From: Microdochium bolleyi
Taxonomy: Eukaryota; Ascomycota; Sordariomycetes; Xylariales; Microdochiaceae
Assembly (NCBI GenBank): GCA_001566295.1
Contig: KQ964252.1
Span: forward strand, 62,001-126,000
Reading direction: 5' to 3'
DNA length: 64,000 bases
Position 1 is the first letter of the stretch. The number at the start of each line of letters is the position of its first letter. A model generated the notes under the pieces. It was not told the origin of the DNA. It saw only the letters and a list, made by a program, of their open reading frames with translations, and searched no databases. Of this stretch, positions 21,417-32,482 are shown in pieces. A program made the position numbers and the translations under genes.

Positions 21417-21738
21417 AGCCCATTTGAAAGCTCAATCAGCAGAAGCTGAGACCATCTTTTTTTGCTGATTTTGTAGCCTGGCTTGTGTTGAGGTCTCACG
21501 ACCGGAAGGCCGCGAGGATGAAGTGTTGGATAAGTACCCCTATGTCCAGTGCTCCTTGAGATACATGGTAGCTTATGAAAGGCTTGAATTTAAATGGATC
21601 TTGAGATTTGCATCACTGTACTGTAACTCGTGCCGTCCTCCATGACTCTGCTAGCCAGCTTTCGTATCTTGTTTCTCATTAGATTAAGTATGCTCAGGTA
21701 CCAGCAACCCTAGGAGACAACAACTCAAAAGCACTCAA
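21417..21738. other. Intergenic between tRNA and multicopper oxidase
   Basis: This short stretch holds the tRNA terminator candidate and the 3' flank of the minus-strand oxidase. Nothing else is seen. Confidence 0.5.
21458..21466 (+). terminator. Oligo-T Pol III terminator candidate
   Basis: A run of seven T lies about 43 bp after the tRNA-Ser gene (ATCTTTTTTTGC). It is the first run of four or more T downstream, so it is the likely RNA polymerase III stop. The trailer would be unusually long. Confidence 0.4.
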
Positions 21739-23746
21739 TCAATGTGCCTGACACTGATACTCCCGGTACTCCTTCGGTACCTCGATCCCGCCGTCCGTCC
21801 CGTCCTGGATGATCATGCTCATCCCGCCCTGCAAGTGGCTCTGGATATGACAGTGAATCATCCACACGCCCTCATTGTCCGACGCCCTCCGTAGGGCCAG
21901 CCAGGCCGGCGCCGTCAGTGACGAAGCGGGCGTCACAAAGGTATCCCGGAGCTGCGGGTTCACCAGGTTGATCGTGCCCGGCGGTAGCTCCTTGGCCGCC
22001 GCGTCCACCGTGTCCCACGTGAACGCGCCCTGTCCGGCGCCCAGCACGTAGAAGTGCCGCCCGTGCACGTGGATCGGGTGTGGTGGCTGGCCGGGCGTGA
22101 CCTGGATGATGTAATCGACCCAGCTGCTCGAGGATGCGACCGTGATGGTGTGGTTGTCCTGCAGGCCCGGCTGCGGGTCGAACAGCAGCGGCACATGGTT
22201 CGGGGCGCCCGGGTCGGGCTCCGGTCGGGCGGTGCCGTTGAAGATGAACTCGCTGATCGAGGCGCCGAAGCCCATTGTCACTTTGTACGTAGCATCCACG
22301 GACGCGCTGGGCACGTTCTTGCCCGCGGGGAAAGGGATCGCGTTGCGCATGCCGTCGAACACGATGATGTCTGCGGTGAGGTTCATCCCACGCTCGTTGA
22401 TGAAGGGGACGGATGGAGAAGGAGACTGCTCCTGGCCCTCGACCTTGTAGTCGATGGTGGCGTGGCCGTACATGATCTGGGGGTCGATCACGCTCGAGAT
22501 GCGCAGCTTGTACGCCTTGGGTGTGACGAAGTGCGCCAGCACAGTGTATCGCTGGCCGTTGACGAGTAGGACCGCGTCGGCTGGGACAGGGGCGATGTAG
22601 TTGCCGTCGATGGCGACGACGTACATGCGGACCTCGTCGAGCGAGATCATGGCCGTGTGCAGCGAGAAGGCGCCGACGAGGTCGAAAACAGCCCACTTGC
22701 CCTCAGTCAGGGTGTCGCACTTCTTCTTGGTCACGGTGACGACCTCTCCGGCTGTCGTGGTGGGTGTGCACTCCCCAAAGAGGTCCGGCGGGATCACGCT
22801 GATGTCTGCGTCGACTGTGCCGATGGCGTCGCTGAGCGCGGCGAGGGCCTCGGGCGGGACGCACCTGTGTAAGGGGGCATCATCAGCACACATTCGTCGT
22901 TCGTGGGCAAAACTGGAGTCGAGAACTCACGACTTGCTCGTAAGTGTCAAGTTGCCGAGCAGACCAAGCTGCCCGGGCGTGGTGAGAGGCGCTTGCTGCT
23001 CCGGGGTCAGACAGTTGACGTTGCCCTTGCCGTTCACGATGATGGAGTCGAAGCAGAGGTGCTCAATGTGCGAGGCCTTCGAGATTGCCCACTCCTTGCT
23101 CGAGGTCAGGTGCCGCCAGTCCCCGATCAGCAGCGGCACGCGCTCGGCCTCGGCCTTCGAGATGGCCTGCAGTGCACGCGGATCCTTGGTGAGCAGACCA
23201 TATGGCTTCGCAGTGCCGGGCGCCGCGTGAATCACAATGGGGCCGTAGAGACCGTCGTTGACCTGGCTGTCTGAGTGGGAGTGGTAAAAGTAGGTGCCAT
23301 GCTGGGTGGCGGTCCAGCGGTAGGTGAAAGCGCAGCCCGGCTGGATGGCGATCTGGGTGATACCGGGTACACCATCAGCCCAGGGCGTGCCGAGCATCTC
23401 GATGCCTATAGATAATGACAGTTAGTGTACCAAGATAATATCACACAGGGCTATTGGGGAACAGAAACGCACCATGGTAGTGCACCGTTGTGTTGTAAGG
23501 CGACTTGTTGCTGACGAAGATCTCCACCTCCTCGCCCTGATTGATCTCGAGAAGCGGACCCGGGAACTGCCCGTTGATCTTGAACATCTCCCTCTGGTAG
23601 CCATCAGGGCTGCCGAGCTCCCATGTCAAGACGAGCTCGTACCGTCGTGGCTGGCCATGATGCAGCGTTGGGAGGCTGGATACCAGATGACAGAACATCA
23701 ACACCAAGTTCAAGGCTCGATGGCCCAAGGAACCTGCGAACAGCAT
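21739..23746 (-). CDS. Secreted multicopper oxidase (laccase/ascorbate-oxidase-like)
   Basis: Three exons (23746-23473, 23405-22931, 22864-21739) with introns of 67 and 66 bp encode 624 residues. The signal peptide spans ~1-26 (LNLVLMFCHLVSSLP). All four copper-ligand motifs are present: HYHG (~88-91), GTYFYHSH (~131), HPIHVHG (~512) and HCHIQSHLQGG (~585). The three-cupredoxin architecture and length fit. The protein would oxidise phenols, metals or ascorbate-type substrates with reduction of O2 to water, outside the cell. The C-terminus (CQAH) lacks the DSGL/I plug of true asco-laccases and there is no transmembrane anchor as in Fet3. It therefore fits the less characterised ascorbate-oxidase-like fungal branch best. 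The first intron falls right after the first copper motif. Confidence 0.88.
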
Positions 23747-24845
23747 GCCTGCGGAACTCGATGCGGCCTATTCGCTTGCACAGTTTCTCCGCAATGTGTG
23801 CAACTCGAGTGGTGCAGATGCAAGGGCAAGTTCTGATGTGTGACACAGCAGGAGGCCTGGCTGCCGCTTCTTGTATCCCACACATTTGTCCGCCGTCTTT
23901 CGCTAGTAAGCCACGCCTTGAACCCAGCTGTTTGGGCTTTCTTGGCAGTCAGATTCAGCACTCGTGCCAGAACCAATAGCCACAAGTCTAGCCCGGCCTG
24001 GCGTCAGCGCCGCGCAGACCGCTTCCCATCTGCAAAAACAAACAAGATTGCGCTGTCACTGATGAGGCTGGCCACAGCACAATACCCCAGCGAGCTGACG
24101 TAGATCGCTCGCCAAGTTAACCGTGGATTGGGCAAAGCACGTCACAGAGCTGAGAGTGTCAGAAGTGTTATGCAAGTCAGCGGGACGACCAGCCAATAGT
24201 GTATCTGCACGTTATGCTATGTATAGCCAATGCATTCACAGGTGTCATAACTGGCAATGCGCTCGTAACTCTGTCGTCCAATCGCAGAGTGGGCTGGGTC
24301 TCAAGTCGTCAGCATTGTGATCCACGGCTCCAGGACAAGGGACGATGGCGGCCGTGAGTGGGACTCGGCCCCGGAGCATGTCAGCTCCCAGGAAATTGGA
24401 CAATGGCCAGAGCCAGGGTCTCACACTGGACCCAGCTGATCGTTGGGATTGGATGGCATATACATCTAAGGCGCGACGAAGCTTCGTCTTTGTGCCGGGG
24501 GAGGGTCTGGAACCAACGTTCGCACCAGGAGCTGCGCCACGCCTCTGATATGGTTCATTGCTGCCGCTGAGGATCGCGCCACTAGCGAACAAGGGCGATA
24601 TTTGGAGTAAAGGATTGTGAGATGTCTGCTAGCTCGACACAACCTCAGCTAGCCCAAGACATGACAAGAGAGGGAAGTTGGAACTGAAGGCGTGAAGGTT
24701 TACGACCTCCAATTGTGCGTGGGATGAACCCTATTCTGGAGCTAAGAACAACAACAACCCAGTGGCACTCGTGTCCCAGCTATCACGCTTAACATTAGCC
24801 GAGGACGCATTTCCCAAATAGCAATGCCGAAAGTTCGCTACGGAC
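23747..24845. other. Intergenic, no gene seen
   Basis: About 1.1 kb upstream of the multicopper oxidase. It contains only short unsupported frames. Confidence 0.45.
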
Positions 24846-25001
24846 ATGGATAACTCTCGCGCGATCTCAAAACTAGCAGCTGCAGCTACAACTGCCGCGT
24901 TCCTTCCTGCCCTCACAGCCGTGTTTACGGAGGCAACCAAGGATCTCTTGGGAGATGGCCACGGCGAAAGGGATGACGGACTTGCACCCGACGACCTATA
25001 A
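24846..25001 (+). CDS. Possible 51-residue Ala-rich small ORF
   Basis: The ATG at 24846 opens a 51-codon frame ending TAA at 24999-25001. The product starts MDNSRAISKLAAAA, has a hydrophobic middle (TTAAFLPALTAVFTEATK) and an acidic tail (DGHGERDDGLAPDDL). Composition is more protein-like than the surrounding DNA, but no family is recognised. It could be a small peptide gene, an exon of a longer gene or chance. Confidence 0.25.
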   Translation: MDNSRAISKLAAAATTAAFLPALTAVFTEATKDLLGDGHGERDDGLAPDDL

Positions 25002-25189
25002 CACGGCAGTGGTCTTTGTAATCTTTTGATTGGCGTGAGTGCCGCTGCAAAGATGCATTTTCATATCTAGATACTCAGTAGACCAGGATTTTCACTGCTC
25101 CTGCTCCGCGAAAGCATCTCTAAGCGGAATCTAGCTGCACAATCCCTCCTGGGTGATGTTTCCAGAGCCACTACACGCTATAGATGGCC

Positions 25190-25700
25190 CTAGCATGCCA
25201 CGGAAATACCCTTTGCATAGGTATCTGATATGTAGTTCGTATCAGGAACGTAGGACGTGTTCACCAGCACGGTGATGACGGAGTAGAGGTCATTCGCCTT
25301 ACAGACGGTTGAGAGCACCGTGTCCGCTGTTAGGTGCCCAGCTCCGACAGCTTCTTGGCGCACTCGCCGCCCTTGTTGCAGCCAAAGAAAAAATAGCCGA
25401 AGACATGCTGTATGGAGAGATGGCGGCTGGGTATTTCCCGATGGTGCCGGTTATAGGACGTTGTAGATCAGATGTTCAGTATGCCGGCTGCACGAGCCGC
25501 TTCGACATTTTCGTACAGTTGTTCGAAGTAGGAGAGACTATCCGCCTCGGCCATGTCAAGCAGTACATATTCTTGAATGTCCATCAGCAACAGTGTTGCG
25601 CTAGCCACAGGGATTGGTTGGCCGGGGGGAGGGGAAAAGGCTCTGAGCCTTGTGGCCAGGTTACGGATCGCTGCGGACAGCAAAACACCCATGATAATGT
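25190..25700 (-). pseudogene. Decayed isochorismatase-like hydrolase
   Basis: On the minus strand a segment reading ASATLLLMDIQEYV...YFEQLYENVEAARAAGI looks like the N-terminal part of fungal isochorismatase-family hydrolases (ALLxIDxQ...NVEAARAAGI). The frame then meets stops. Downstream on the same strand, KKLSELG, then in another frame TVLSTVCKANDLYSVITVL, then in a third frame QRVFPWHA resemble successive pieces of the family C-terminal half (VVLSTVREAxDxxYxxTVL...KVFPRQA). Order and strand are right, but internal stops, at least two frame changes and missing segments (including the region of the catalytic Lys) mean it cannot encode an active enzyme. This is recognition by eye; a profile search would be the test. 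Confidence 0.45.
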
Positions 25701-26250
25701 ATGATAAGAAAAAATGACTCCGTCGGGAGGGGGTTTGTGGTGGCGATGGCGATAGAGAGTCCATCAATGTACGAGATGTGCGAAAGAGCTAGGCACTACA
25801 AAAGTCGGGACGTCTTGCGGATGGGGCCTTCTCCACCAGTTGCAGCTTCATTAAGGCAAACTGCAAACATCGCCTGTCAATGTAAAGGCACCCTGACCTA
25901 TGAAACACTTGGAAAACGGGTGCAGAATAGATCGAGAGGTCATGCCGAGGTACAAAAAAGCCGCAAATGACGGAGTACGTATTGTATTCGTCCAGCGACG
26001 TTGACAAAACGGCTTCACAAAACCCATTTGGGATGTGATTACGCCAGGGCAGGGCACTGTCACGGGAGAACTATCCAAGGCAATTCCAACGATTATAGTG
26101 AGTGGGCATGCAACCCTCCTCGACAGAGCCCGGGCGTATTTTATGATTTATGGTGGACCCTGTAATATACACCTAGGGGCAGCATGCATGTTCATTATGT
26201 ATGATTTCTGGGGTGCAAAACTAGATACCGCCCCTTGTCCGCCAGCCCAT
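25701..26250. other. Intergenic, no gene seen
   Basis: This is flanking DNA between the isochorismatase-like remnant and the 3' end of the Thr/Val-rich gene. It is AT-richer near 26130-26230. Confidence 0.4.
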
Positions 26251-27492
26251 TCAAGTTGCTGGGCAAGAGGCCGCGACGGAGATGTCCGTGCAAGTTAGGC
26301 CGGTTGGGGTCGTCGCTCCGGGAAGGTGTAGGAACATGTAGTTGAAGAAGCTGTTGGAATTGCAGAGGGCGGCGACAAGCGGCTGGCCTCCGTTCTCGCC
26401 GGCCACGGTGCACAGTAGGCTGTAAGTGGGGGCCGGGCCGAGGACGCAGCTGACCGGAGCCGTCTGCTTACCGGCGTAGGAGACGCCTAGCTGAACAGAC
26501 TTGAAGGCGGTCTGCAAGTAGCCCGGATATGCGGACGAGTAGATGACGAGCGGCTGCAAGTCGTTGGGGTAGAAGTTGGTAATCTGGCCGTTGGCGTCGA
26601 CGCTGAAGCGGCTACTGCCCTGGAAGGACATGAGGTAGATGCCCTGACCGATGCTGTTGATGAAGCCTAGACCATAACGGCCACCCACGGTTGGCGTGAA
26701 GCGGAGTTCGAAGCCGGTGCCGGTGCATTGCGGGGGCGTGATGGCCGTGACGGTCGCCGTCGGGGTCACGACGACGGTCTGCAGCGAGGTGGCCGTGCTG
26801 GCGACGGTTGAGACGGTGTCCATGACGGTGGCGAGCTGTGTGATGGTCGTGGTGGCGGTGATGGTGGTGAAGACGGTCACGGAGCTGGTCTGCGTCAAGA
26901 CCTGCGTGTTGGTCTGCAAGGCCGGGCTCTGGGTGATAGTGTCTAGAGACGTGACTGTGATGGCCGAGGCCGTCTGGGTGATGGTCGTGGGCCGGACGCC
27001 GATGCAGCGGCAGGCACTGACATAGGCCGCATCGTCACAGACGCCATAAGTATAGGCACTGTCACCGCGCTTGATGGGCGGCTGGGAAGAGCTCGGGGCA
27101 GCAGGGGTGACGGTGACGGTGACGGTCGAGGCGGCCGTGTCCGTGACAGTCTCGACAACGGTCGAGGTGAGCGCCAGGGTCTCGATGGCCGTCACGGTGC
27201 TGACAAAGTCCGAGGTGACCAACGAGGTGAGCGTCTCCAGATCAGTCTCCGACTGGACCTGGGTGAACGTGATGTCGGACGTGACGGTACTCTGGGCGGT
27301 GCTGGTGAGGGCAACGGTCGCGGTGGGCGTCACGGTGACTGTCGTGATAAGCCTGGACGAGCACAAGTCCCTGGCTCCGCTCGCGGCCAAGACAGCCTTG
27401 CCGCAGGCATCTCGGCCGCAGCAAGCGGCTGCCAAGGCATCACCGAGCAGGCCGATCGCGACGGTGGCGACGAGGCCCTGGGTCAGACGCAT
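26251..27492 (-). CDS. Secreted Thr/Val-rich protein with conserved C-terminal domain
   Basis: A single exon of 413 residues from the ATG at 27492, chosen because a signal peptide follows at once (MRLTQGLVATVAIGLLGDAL). An in-frame upstream extension has a His run and no signal. After cleavage comes a Cys-bearing head (ACCGRDACGKAVL), typical of many fungal cell-surface proteins. Long Thr/Val/Ser tracts with repeated TVTVTPTATV and TTITATTTITQLATV strings follow, a Cys-containing middle (CDDAAYVSACRCIG), and a more globular ~120-residue C-terminus (GTGFELRFTPTVGGRYGLGF; QLGVSYAGKQTAPVSCVLG). The tracts are likely O-mannosylated and extended. No GPI signal is seen. It is likely a secreted or wall-associated protein of unknown role. 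Confidence 0.7.
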   Translation of the reverse strand: MRLTQGLVATVAIGLLGDALAAACCGRDACGKAVLAASGARDLCSSRLITTVTVTPTATVALTSTAQSTVTSDITFTQVQSETDLETLTSLVTSDFVSTVTAIETLALTSTVVETVTDTAASTVTVTVTPAAPSSSQPPIKRGDSAYTYGVCDDAAYVSACRCIGVRPTTITQTASAITVTSLDTITQSPALQTNTQVLTQTSSVTVFTTITATTTITQLATVMDTVSTVASTATSLQTVVVTPTATVTAITPPQCTGTGFELRFTPTVGGRYGLGFINSIGQGIYLMSFQGSSRFSVDANGQITNFYPNDLQPLVIYSSAYPGYLQTAFKSVQLGVSYAGKQTAPVSCVLGPAPTYSLLCTVAGENGGQPLVAALCNSNSFFNYMFLHLPGATTPTGLTCTDISVAASCPAT

Positions 27493-28351
27493 ATTGAAAA
27501 CGAGTGTGTGGGGGTGGTGGTGGTGGTGCTGAATGAGTGACTGGTGCTCCTTCAGTCTCGGGCAAAGGGGCATGGCCCTCCTTTAAGAAGCACGTCGTGG
27601 CGTTTGATGACCGACCGAAGTCCTCTCGCAGAGCCCGGGCACGAGTCTCCGGCCCTTGTTCGTGCTTCAATAGCTCCCCAAGCTAAAATGCTTGCTTTTC
27701 TCTCAGCTCTAGATGCGAGATTACCTGCCGCCAAGGCGTGAGCTAGCTCAGCTGCTGGCTGCGCTGGCGATTGGCTAGCGACGCCATCAGCTGAATTGTG
27801 GCCTGGTTGGCGTCGGATACGCCGTTCCAGGGTTGCTTTACAGGGGCAGACGCAGGTACATTGGACACTATGGCCAGGTACGGCGGAGGAGAACGAAAAG
27901 CTAGCGAACCCTGCTTACTGTTTGGGAACGTTCAACGAGCTAGCCTCTTCGCACCGACCGCGAGACGCACTGATTCGACCAGTTGAAGGTCATCCCCACC
28001 ACCCCCCGATTCCACTAGTCAGTAACGCAATGCCCGTCATGACTGACGAGTCCCGCCTGGGGGGCTTGGAAAGAACGCTTGTCGATTCGGGCACCAGTTG
28101 CAATTCGGCTCAGGCTACGAGCAGTCACTCATCTCACTGAGAGCCCGCTTATGATACCAAGAATCTCGGCTGTTTTCTGGGGGGACTATATACGATGGAC
28201 AGTTCCAAGGAGTGAAGATATATGGTTGTAGTAAAAGACAGACATGAAGACACACGCAAGGAACGGCTGTGTCGGTTCTCTTGCCCCGGCCGTGCAGGCA
28301 CGGGATGAGCCGGGAGTCGTCTCCCTGATCCGTGAAGAAGTCGACAATGGT
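27493..28351. other. Intergenic, no gene seen
   Basis: This covers the promoter of the Thr/Val-rich gene and the 3' flank of the Cys-rich gene. Nothing else is supported. Confidence 0.5.
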
Positions 28352-28851
28352 CTAGCAGCCACAGCCGCAGCTGCCGCAGTTGCTGCCGACACCGCACGAC
28401 ATCCCAGTGTTGCACTGCGAGCTCGAGCTGCACCGGATCCAGTCGCCACGGCCGCTGTTGGCGGCAGTCCAGCACTGAAAGACAAATATCGCGACACGTC
28501 AGCACCAGTCTCTTTCTCTTTTCACACGGTCAAGATTATAGGTTTCTGTTTCATCGGTTGACTTACCCACTGGTTGCTTCCAGAATCACCGCACTGCTTC
28601 CAGCAGTAGCCTTCGTGGCACCCGTGAGAGCTAATGGCCGGGCATGACGCGGCGATGCCGATGGCCGTGCGGGCCTCTCCGAGCGGGTGCTCGATGCACT
28701 TGCGGATGTCGGTGGGGTCGACGCCCTCGGGGAGGCTCGCGATGTCGACGTTGTTGACGCCTGCGGCGCCGCACTGGTCGAGGGGGTTGGCCGCGGCGAG
28801 GCCGGAGAAGGCGAGGACGACGAGGCTCTGGAGGACGGTGGAGGTCTTCAT
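28352..28851 (-). CDS. Small secreted Cys-rich protein (effector-like)
   Basis: Two exons (28851-28567 and 28474-28352) joined over a 92-bp GTAAGT...TTTCAG intron encode 135 residues. A signal peptide (MKTSTVLQSLVVLAFSGLAA) leads to a mature protein of ~113 residues with 14 cysteines. The second exon is especially Cys/Gly-rich and ends CGSCGCGC. An even number of Cys suggests disulfide bonds. Such proteins in filamentous ascomycetes are effector or antimicrobial candidates; nothing in the sequence gives the target. The spliced phase is 0 at both sides and supports the model. A TATAAAG element lies at 28985-28991, about 135 bp upstream. Confidence 0.72.
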
Positions 28852-28984
28852 GGTGACAAGTGGCAAGAGTGACTCGGGGAGGTTAGGCAGTGGGTTTGGA
28901 AGTGAGGTGGTGAGAGTGTGCTGTGGCGAGTGAAGCTGTGGTGGTTCCGAGAAATATCTTTCCTCTGGCTGGATCTCCGGGCCT

Positions 28985-28991
28985 CTTTATA
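28985..28991 (-). promoter_or_regulatory. TATA-like box of Cys-rich gene
   Basis: TATAAAG on the minus strand, about 135 bp before the ATG of the Cys-rich secreted protein. Confidence 0.4.
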
Positions 28992-31900
28992 CACCGAGGC
29001 GGACAGCATTCTCAGGATCTGGTCCATGTTCTCTTGTTACTCGTCCTACTCGTCTGGGGCGTCGAACGAGCTGATTGCCACAGTCTTGTCCTTGGCATGA
29101 CCCCAGCTATACAGCCCGCACGGTGAAAAGTCCTTGGAGCACAATCCTGCATGTTCAATCGGGCGCCGGACGGAGACACGACTCCGATGAAGCTCCCGAC
29201 TAGCCGAACATCTTGGGCCAACCCATAACATTACGTACAGCTTTCAGAAGGAGACATTTTTGTGGCGAATCAGATGGCCCAGATGCTGATAGCTGAGGAC
29301 CGACAACCGAGCATAGTTCAAGGTTTCCAGACGCAAAAAAGGTTCCGCCCGATCTCACCAGCATATGCATCACGGTTCATATCTCAGACGTCGAAGGACT
29401 ATCGTGATACATCAGCCAGCAAAGCGCGCAGTGCTCCTAGGCAGCACTCTAGTGTTGAGAAGCGAGCATGGCTTGGCGTGATCCTTCATGCAGTGTTGCG
29501 GCCGCTTTGTAGTATTTTCGCGCCCCAATCGGGGAGACTGCATGGTAGGTACGATAGCGTAGGCTATCCCGCCCTTCCGCGCGGGCCGCGCCGTGTGGTC
29601 CCTGGCCTGGGCTGAGCGGTACCCTGCATATGCGAGATGTACTGTGCCCCCAACACGACTGCCGCTCTGTCGCTCTGGCCGTGCTTCAGACTGGCTGAGA
29701 GGAGTTGAACTAAATCATGGCTTTTTACAAAAGACATGACCAAACTGAAAAGTTGTGGTCGCCCTGGACTGGACTGTCGTGTTGAGAACACCGAGGTCTT
29801 AGAAAGTGTGGTTGCGTGAGGCGCACGACCCGCTAGCTGCAGAGAGCATGGACCCAATCTGGCCCCGAGCCGTCTCAGAGAGGGTCCAATGCCGTCAGAA
29901 CGCGGGGCCGAGGATAGGCTGCATAGTTCCCAGAGTGCCTCGAACCTCATCGTGTCACCATCCGCAGGGGTCGGGCTGACAGCATGCGGAGTCGTGCAGA
30001 GCGTCAGGGCGACGTCAGGAACACGGTCTCCTACGCAGTCTTGGCTCCGCACTGGCCAGTCTCTGTCACTCAGAGCAAGTGAGCTGATGGGGACTGTATG
30101 CCACATCCATGGAGAATGGCAAGTCCAGGGTGGTTCATGGTGAGGGAAGCCCGGTTTGTGGCAGGAAGAGTCATCGTTCTGTCCAGAGACCTGAAGAATC
30201 GCCGCACAGGCACTCGTTCCTCAAGAGGTCATTATAGGGCCTCGCCAGGGTTGAGCGCCACGGCACCATTTGGAGGAAGCCGCTCGTTGGGGGCCAAGCA
30301 ATACTCGAATCCTCCTGCGTTACCTGAACGCGCTGGCAAATTGATCGGCAACTGGTCAGACCCCTGCTCTCCCCGCCATGCCAATCCCTCCCTGCCCAAG
30401 GCCTAGATGTCCCCCCTGCTCCATTCAGGTTTCCCCAAATCTGTTCGAGAAATCAATCTGGGCTATTATGCCCAAGTAGAATTCTTGCACGGCAAAAGTG
30501 CCACCCCTCACTCGTATCAGGCAACGTCGTAAGTTCCCGGGCCGCCGTCTGTTGGTTCGTCCCCCAGCCTCGTTGGCGAGCAGGCAGGTGGAGCAGTGCG
30601 ACGCTGTCATCTAGCCGGCGGCCGCGCGAAGCCTGCCCGAGCGGGTCTGTGCTGCTATATGACGTGAAACACCCCGTCCGAGGTCGTGTTGCGGCTGGAG
30701 AACACGGCCGCTGTATTCTGACCGAATCACATCTGCGTCCTCGTTTGGCCCCATCCCGGAGCCTGGCATGTCACTGCAGTAGCTCGACCGGATGTCGGTC
30801 TCGGCAGGTGCCGAGCCGCCTTGGCCGAGGCGCATGCCAACGACGGAAGGGTCTCGTGTGCTGAGAAGCGCTCAGATACCGCAGGCTCACTCTCCGAGCT
30901 CGGGTCCAAATGTACCTGATAGCAACCACGCACGGGGCAGCCCCGGTGCCTCTCTGCGCTGTAGTTCGCTGAGCTGCAGTCCGTGGGGTCTGCCAGTGTT
31001 GTCAAGGTGCTCGAGACCACCAGCCTCGAACGCCTCTTCGCGATGTCACAGCCAAAGTGGCACCATGACCCGGAAGGCTCCTGGAGTGCTCAAACGGAAT
31101 GTCAGTAAAGTAGGAGATGGCTACACGATGGATGAAAGATGGAGGCGGCCTCTCACATGTCCCTGTTGGTTGTACAACCGAGATTTCCTCGCAGCCCTTC
31201 CGACCCTCTTGACATCATACTGACCAATCTGCTCCTGTCATCGCCCTATTGACGCGAAGTGTCTTGCCCAAGTACGATAATTCACACTTGTCTTCGACTG
31301 CGTCCGTCCCTATCCTGTGTCCAACTAGCCCCTCAGCACATTCGATATGTTTTCCGCGGGCCCACAGACCAGACTAGGACTTGCACCCTCGCCGTATCCC
31401 CTTTCGACAACACACTCTTCCCCATGTTGTCGCAGCACATGGCGCATCAATATGTTACCCACCACAAACTCCAGCATCAGCCACCACAGAAGGAGGTTTC
31501 TCTATGCCTTCTTGGACCGGGTAGAAGCAGCTCGAATCCACAAGGGAAGCCGCGAGAACGAGATCTCCGCCGGGCTAGATGCCATGCATTGACCAGAGTC
31601 GTGCCGCCGAGCTGCTCGGAATGCAAGTCGACAGCGTGGGAATAGGAACCGCGGATTGACCAGAACAAATTGATGCCTCGAAATTGTGCAATGACCTGGA
31701 CGGTCCAAGCCTAGCATTCCAATCTTGTAGGCACCATCCAGGTCCCAGAGAGGCGAAGTCGGATCTCGCCCCTGAAGAACGTCGCTACTAATCCTCGGTG
31801 CCCAACATTGCAAATCGCAGGTTTGTGGCCAGAAGCCAACGACAGACGACGTTCTGCACCGGTACCTGGGCTACGAGTACCTTGGTCAGGAGGGACTCCT

Positions 31901-32157
31901 CACCCAGCGCTTCATCGCCTGACCCTAGGAGGTCTATGCCTCAATTGTGCGCTGCGATGTGGCCGCAGCTCTCTAATACAACCGCGGTCATTGAGCCGGG
32001 ATCATGAGAGAGGATATATGTCTGCATTAGGCTTGCACTGCCGGAGGTATTCCACCTGTGGCGTTCTTCTTCGCGGCTGGGGATAGGTGGATAAAATTCC
32101 CAACGTGCACTGCCACTATGCAATCTCGTTCGTCTGACAGGGGCCAACGCTTCACAG

Positions 32158-32216
<59 letters not shown>

Positions 32217-32482
32217 ATCCGTATAGTCCTGTCCCAACCAGAGCCTTGGTAGTCAGAGTATCGTCACATCCCATGGCTTAGACGTCGATGTGGCGATCGC
32301 GAAGCGGTTCTGTTGCTGCCTGGGATTTGGCTGAGCGTGTAGTACTTGAGTGAGCTTATTCCCGACTTGAACTGTCGTCAGTCAACCTTTTTGGCTTGGA
32401 CGTAGATGCAAGAGGAGCTCCATTCCCAATCCAGCCAAGCACACAGCTACACCAAGACACTACCGCCTCCCCCACAGCAAAG
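28992..32482. other. Gene-poor stretch of about 3.5 kb
   Basis: I find no supported gene. Open frames at 29564-30106 and 30792-31223 lack domains and appear fortuitous. The main landmark is the poly-C tract at 32158-32216, listed separately. Confidence 0.45.
32158..32216. repeat. Poly-C homopolymer, 59 bp
   Basis: An uninterrupted run of 59 C (poly-G on the minus strand) lies about 270 bp before the start of the tubby-like gene. Such a run can form G-quadruplex or i-motif structures and is prone to length error, so the true length in the genome is uncertain. Confidence 0.95.

Noticed and set aside
29564..30106. 180-codon minus-strand frame
   Set aside because: Low-complexity, no domain and competing frames on the other strand; not supported.
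31941..32252. Open frames reading poly-Gly or poly-Pro over the C tract
   Set aside because: They only translate the 59-bp homopolymer; flanking residues show no coding character.
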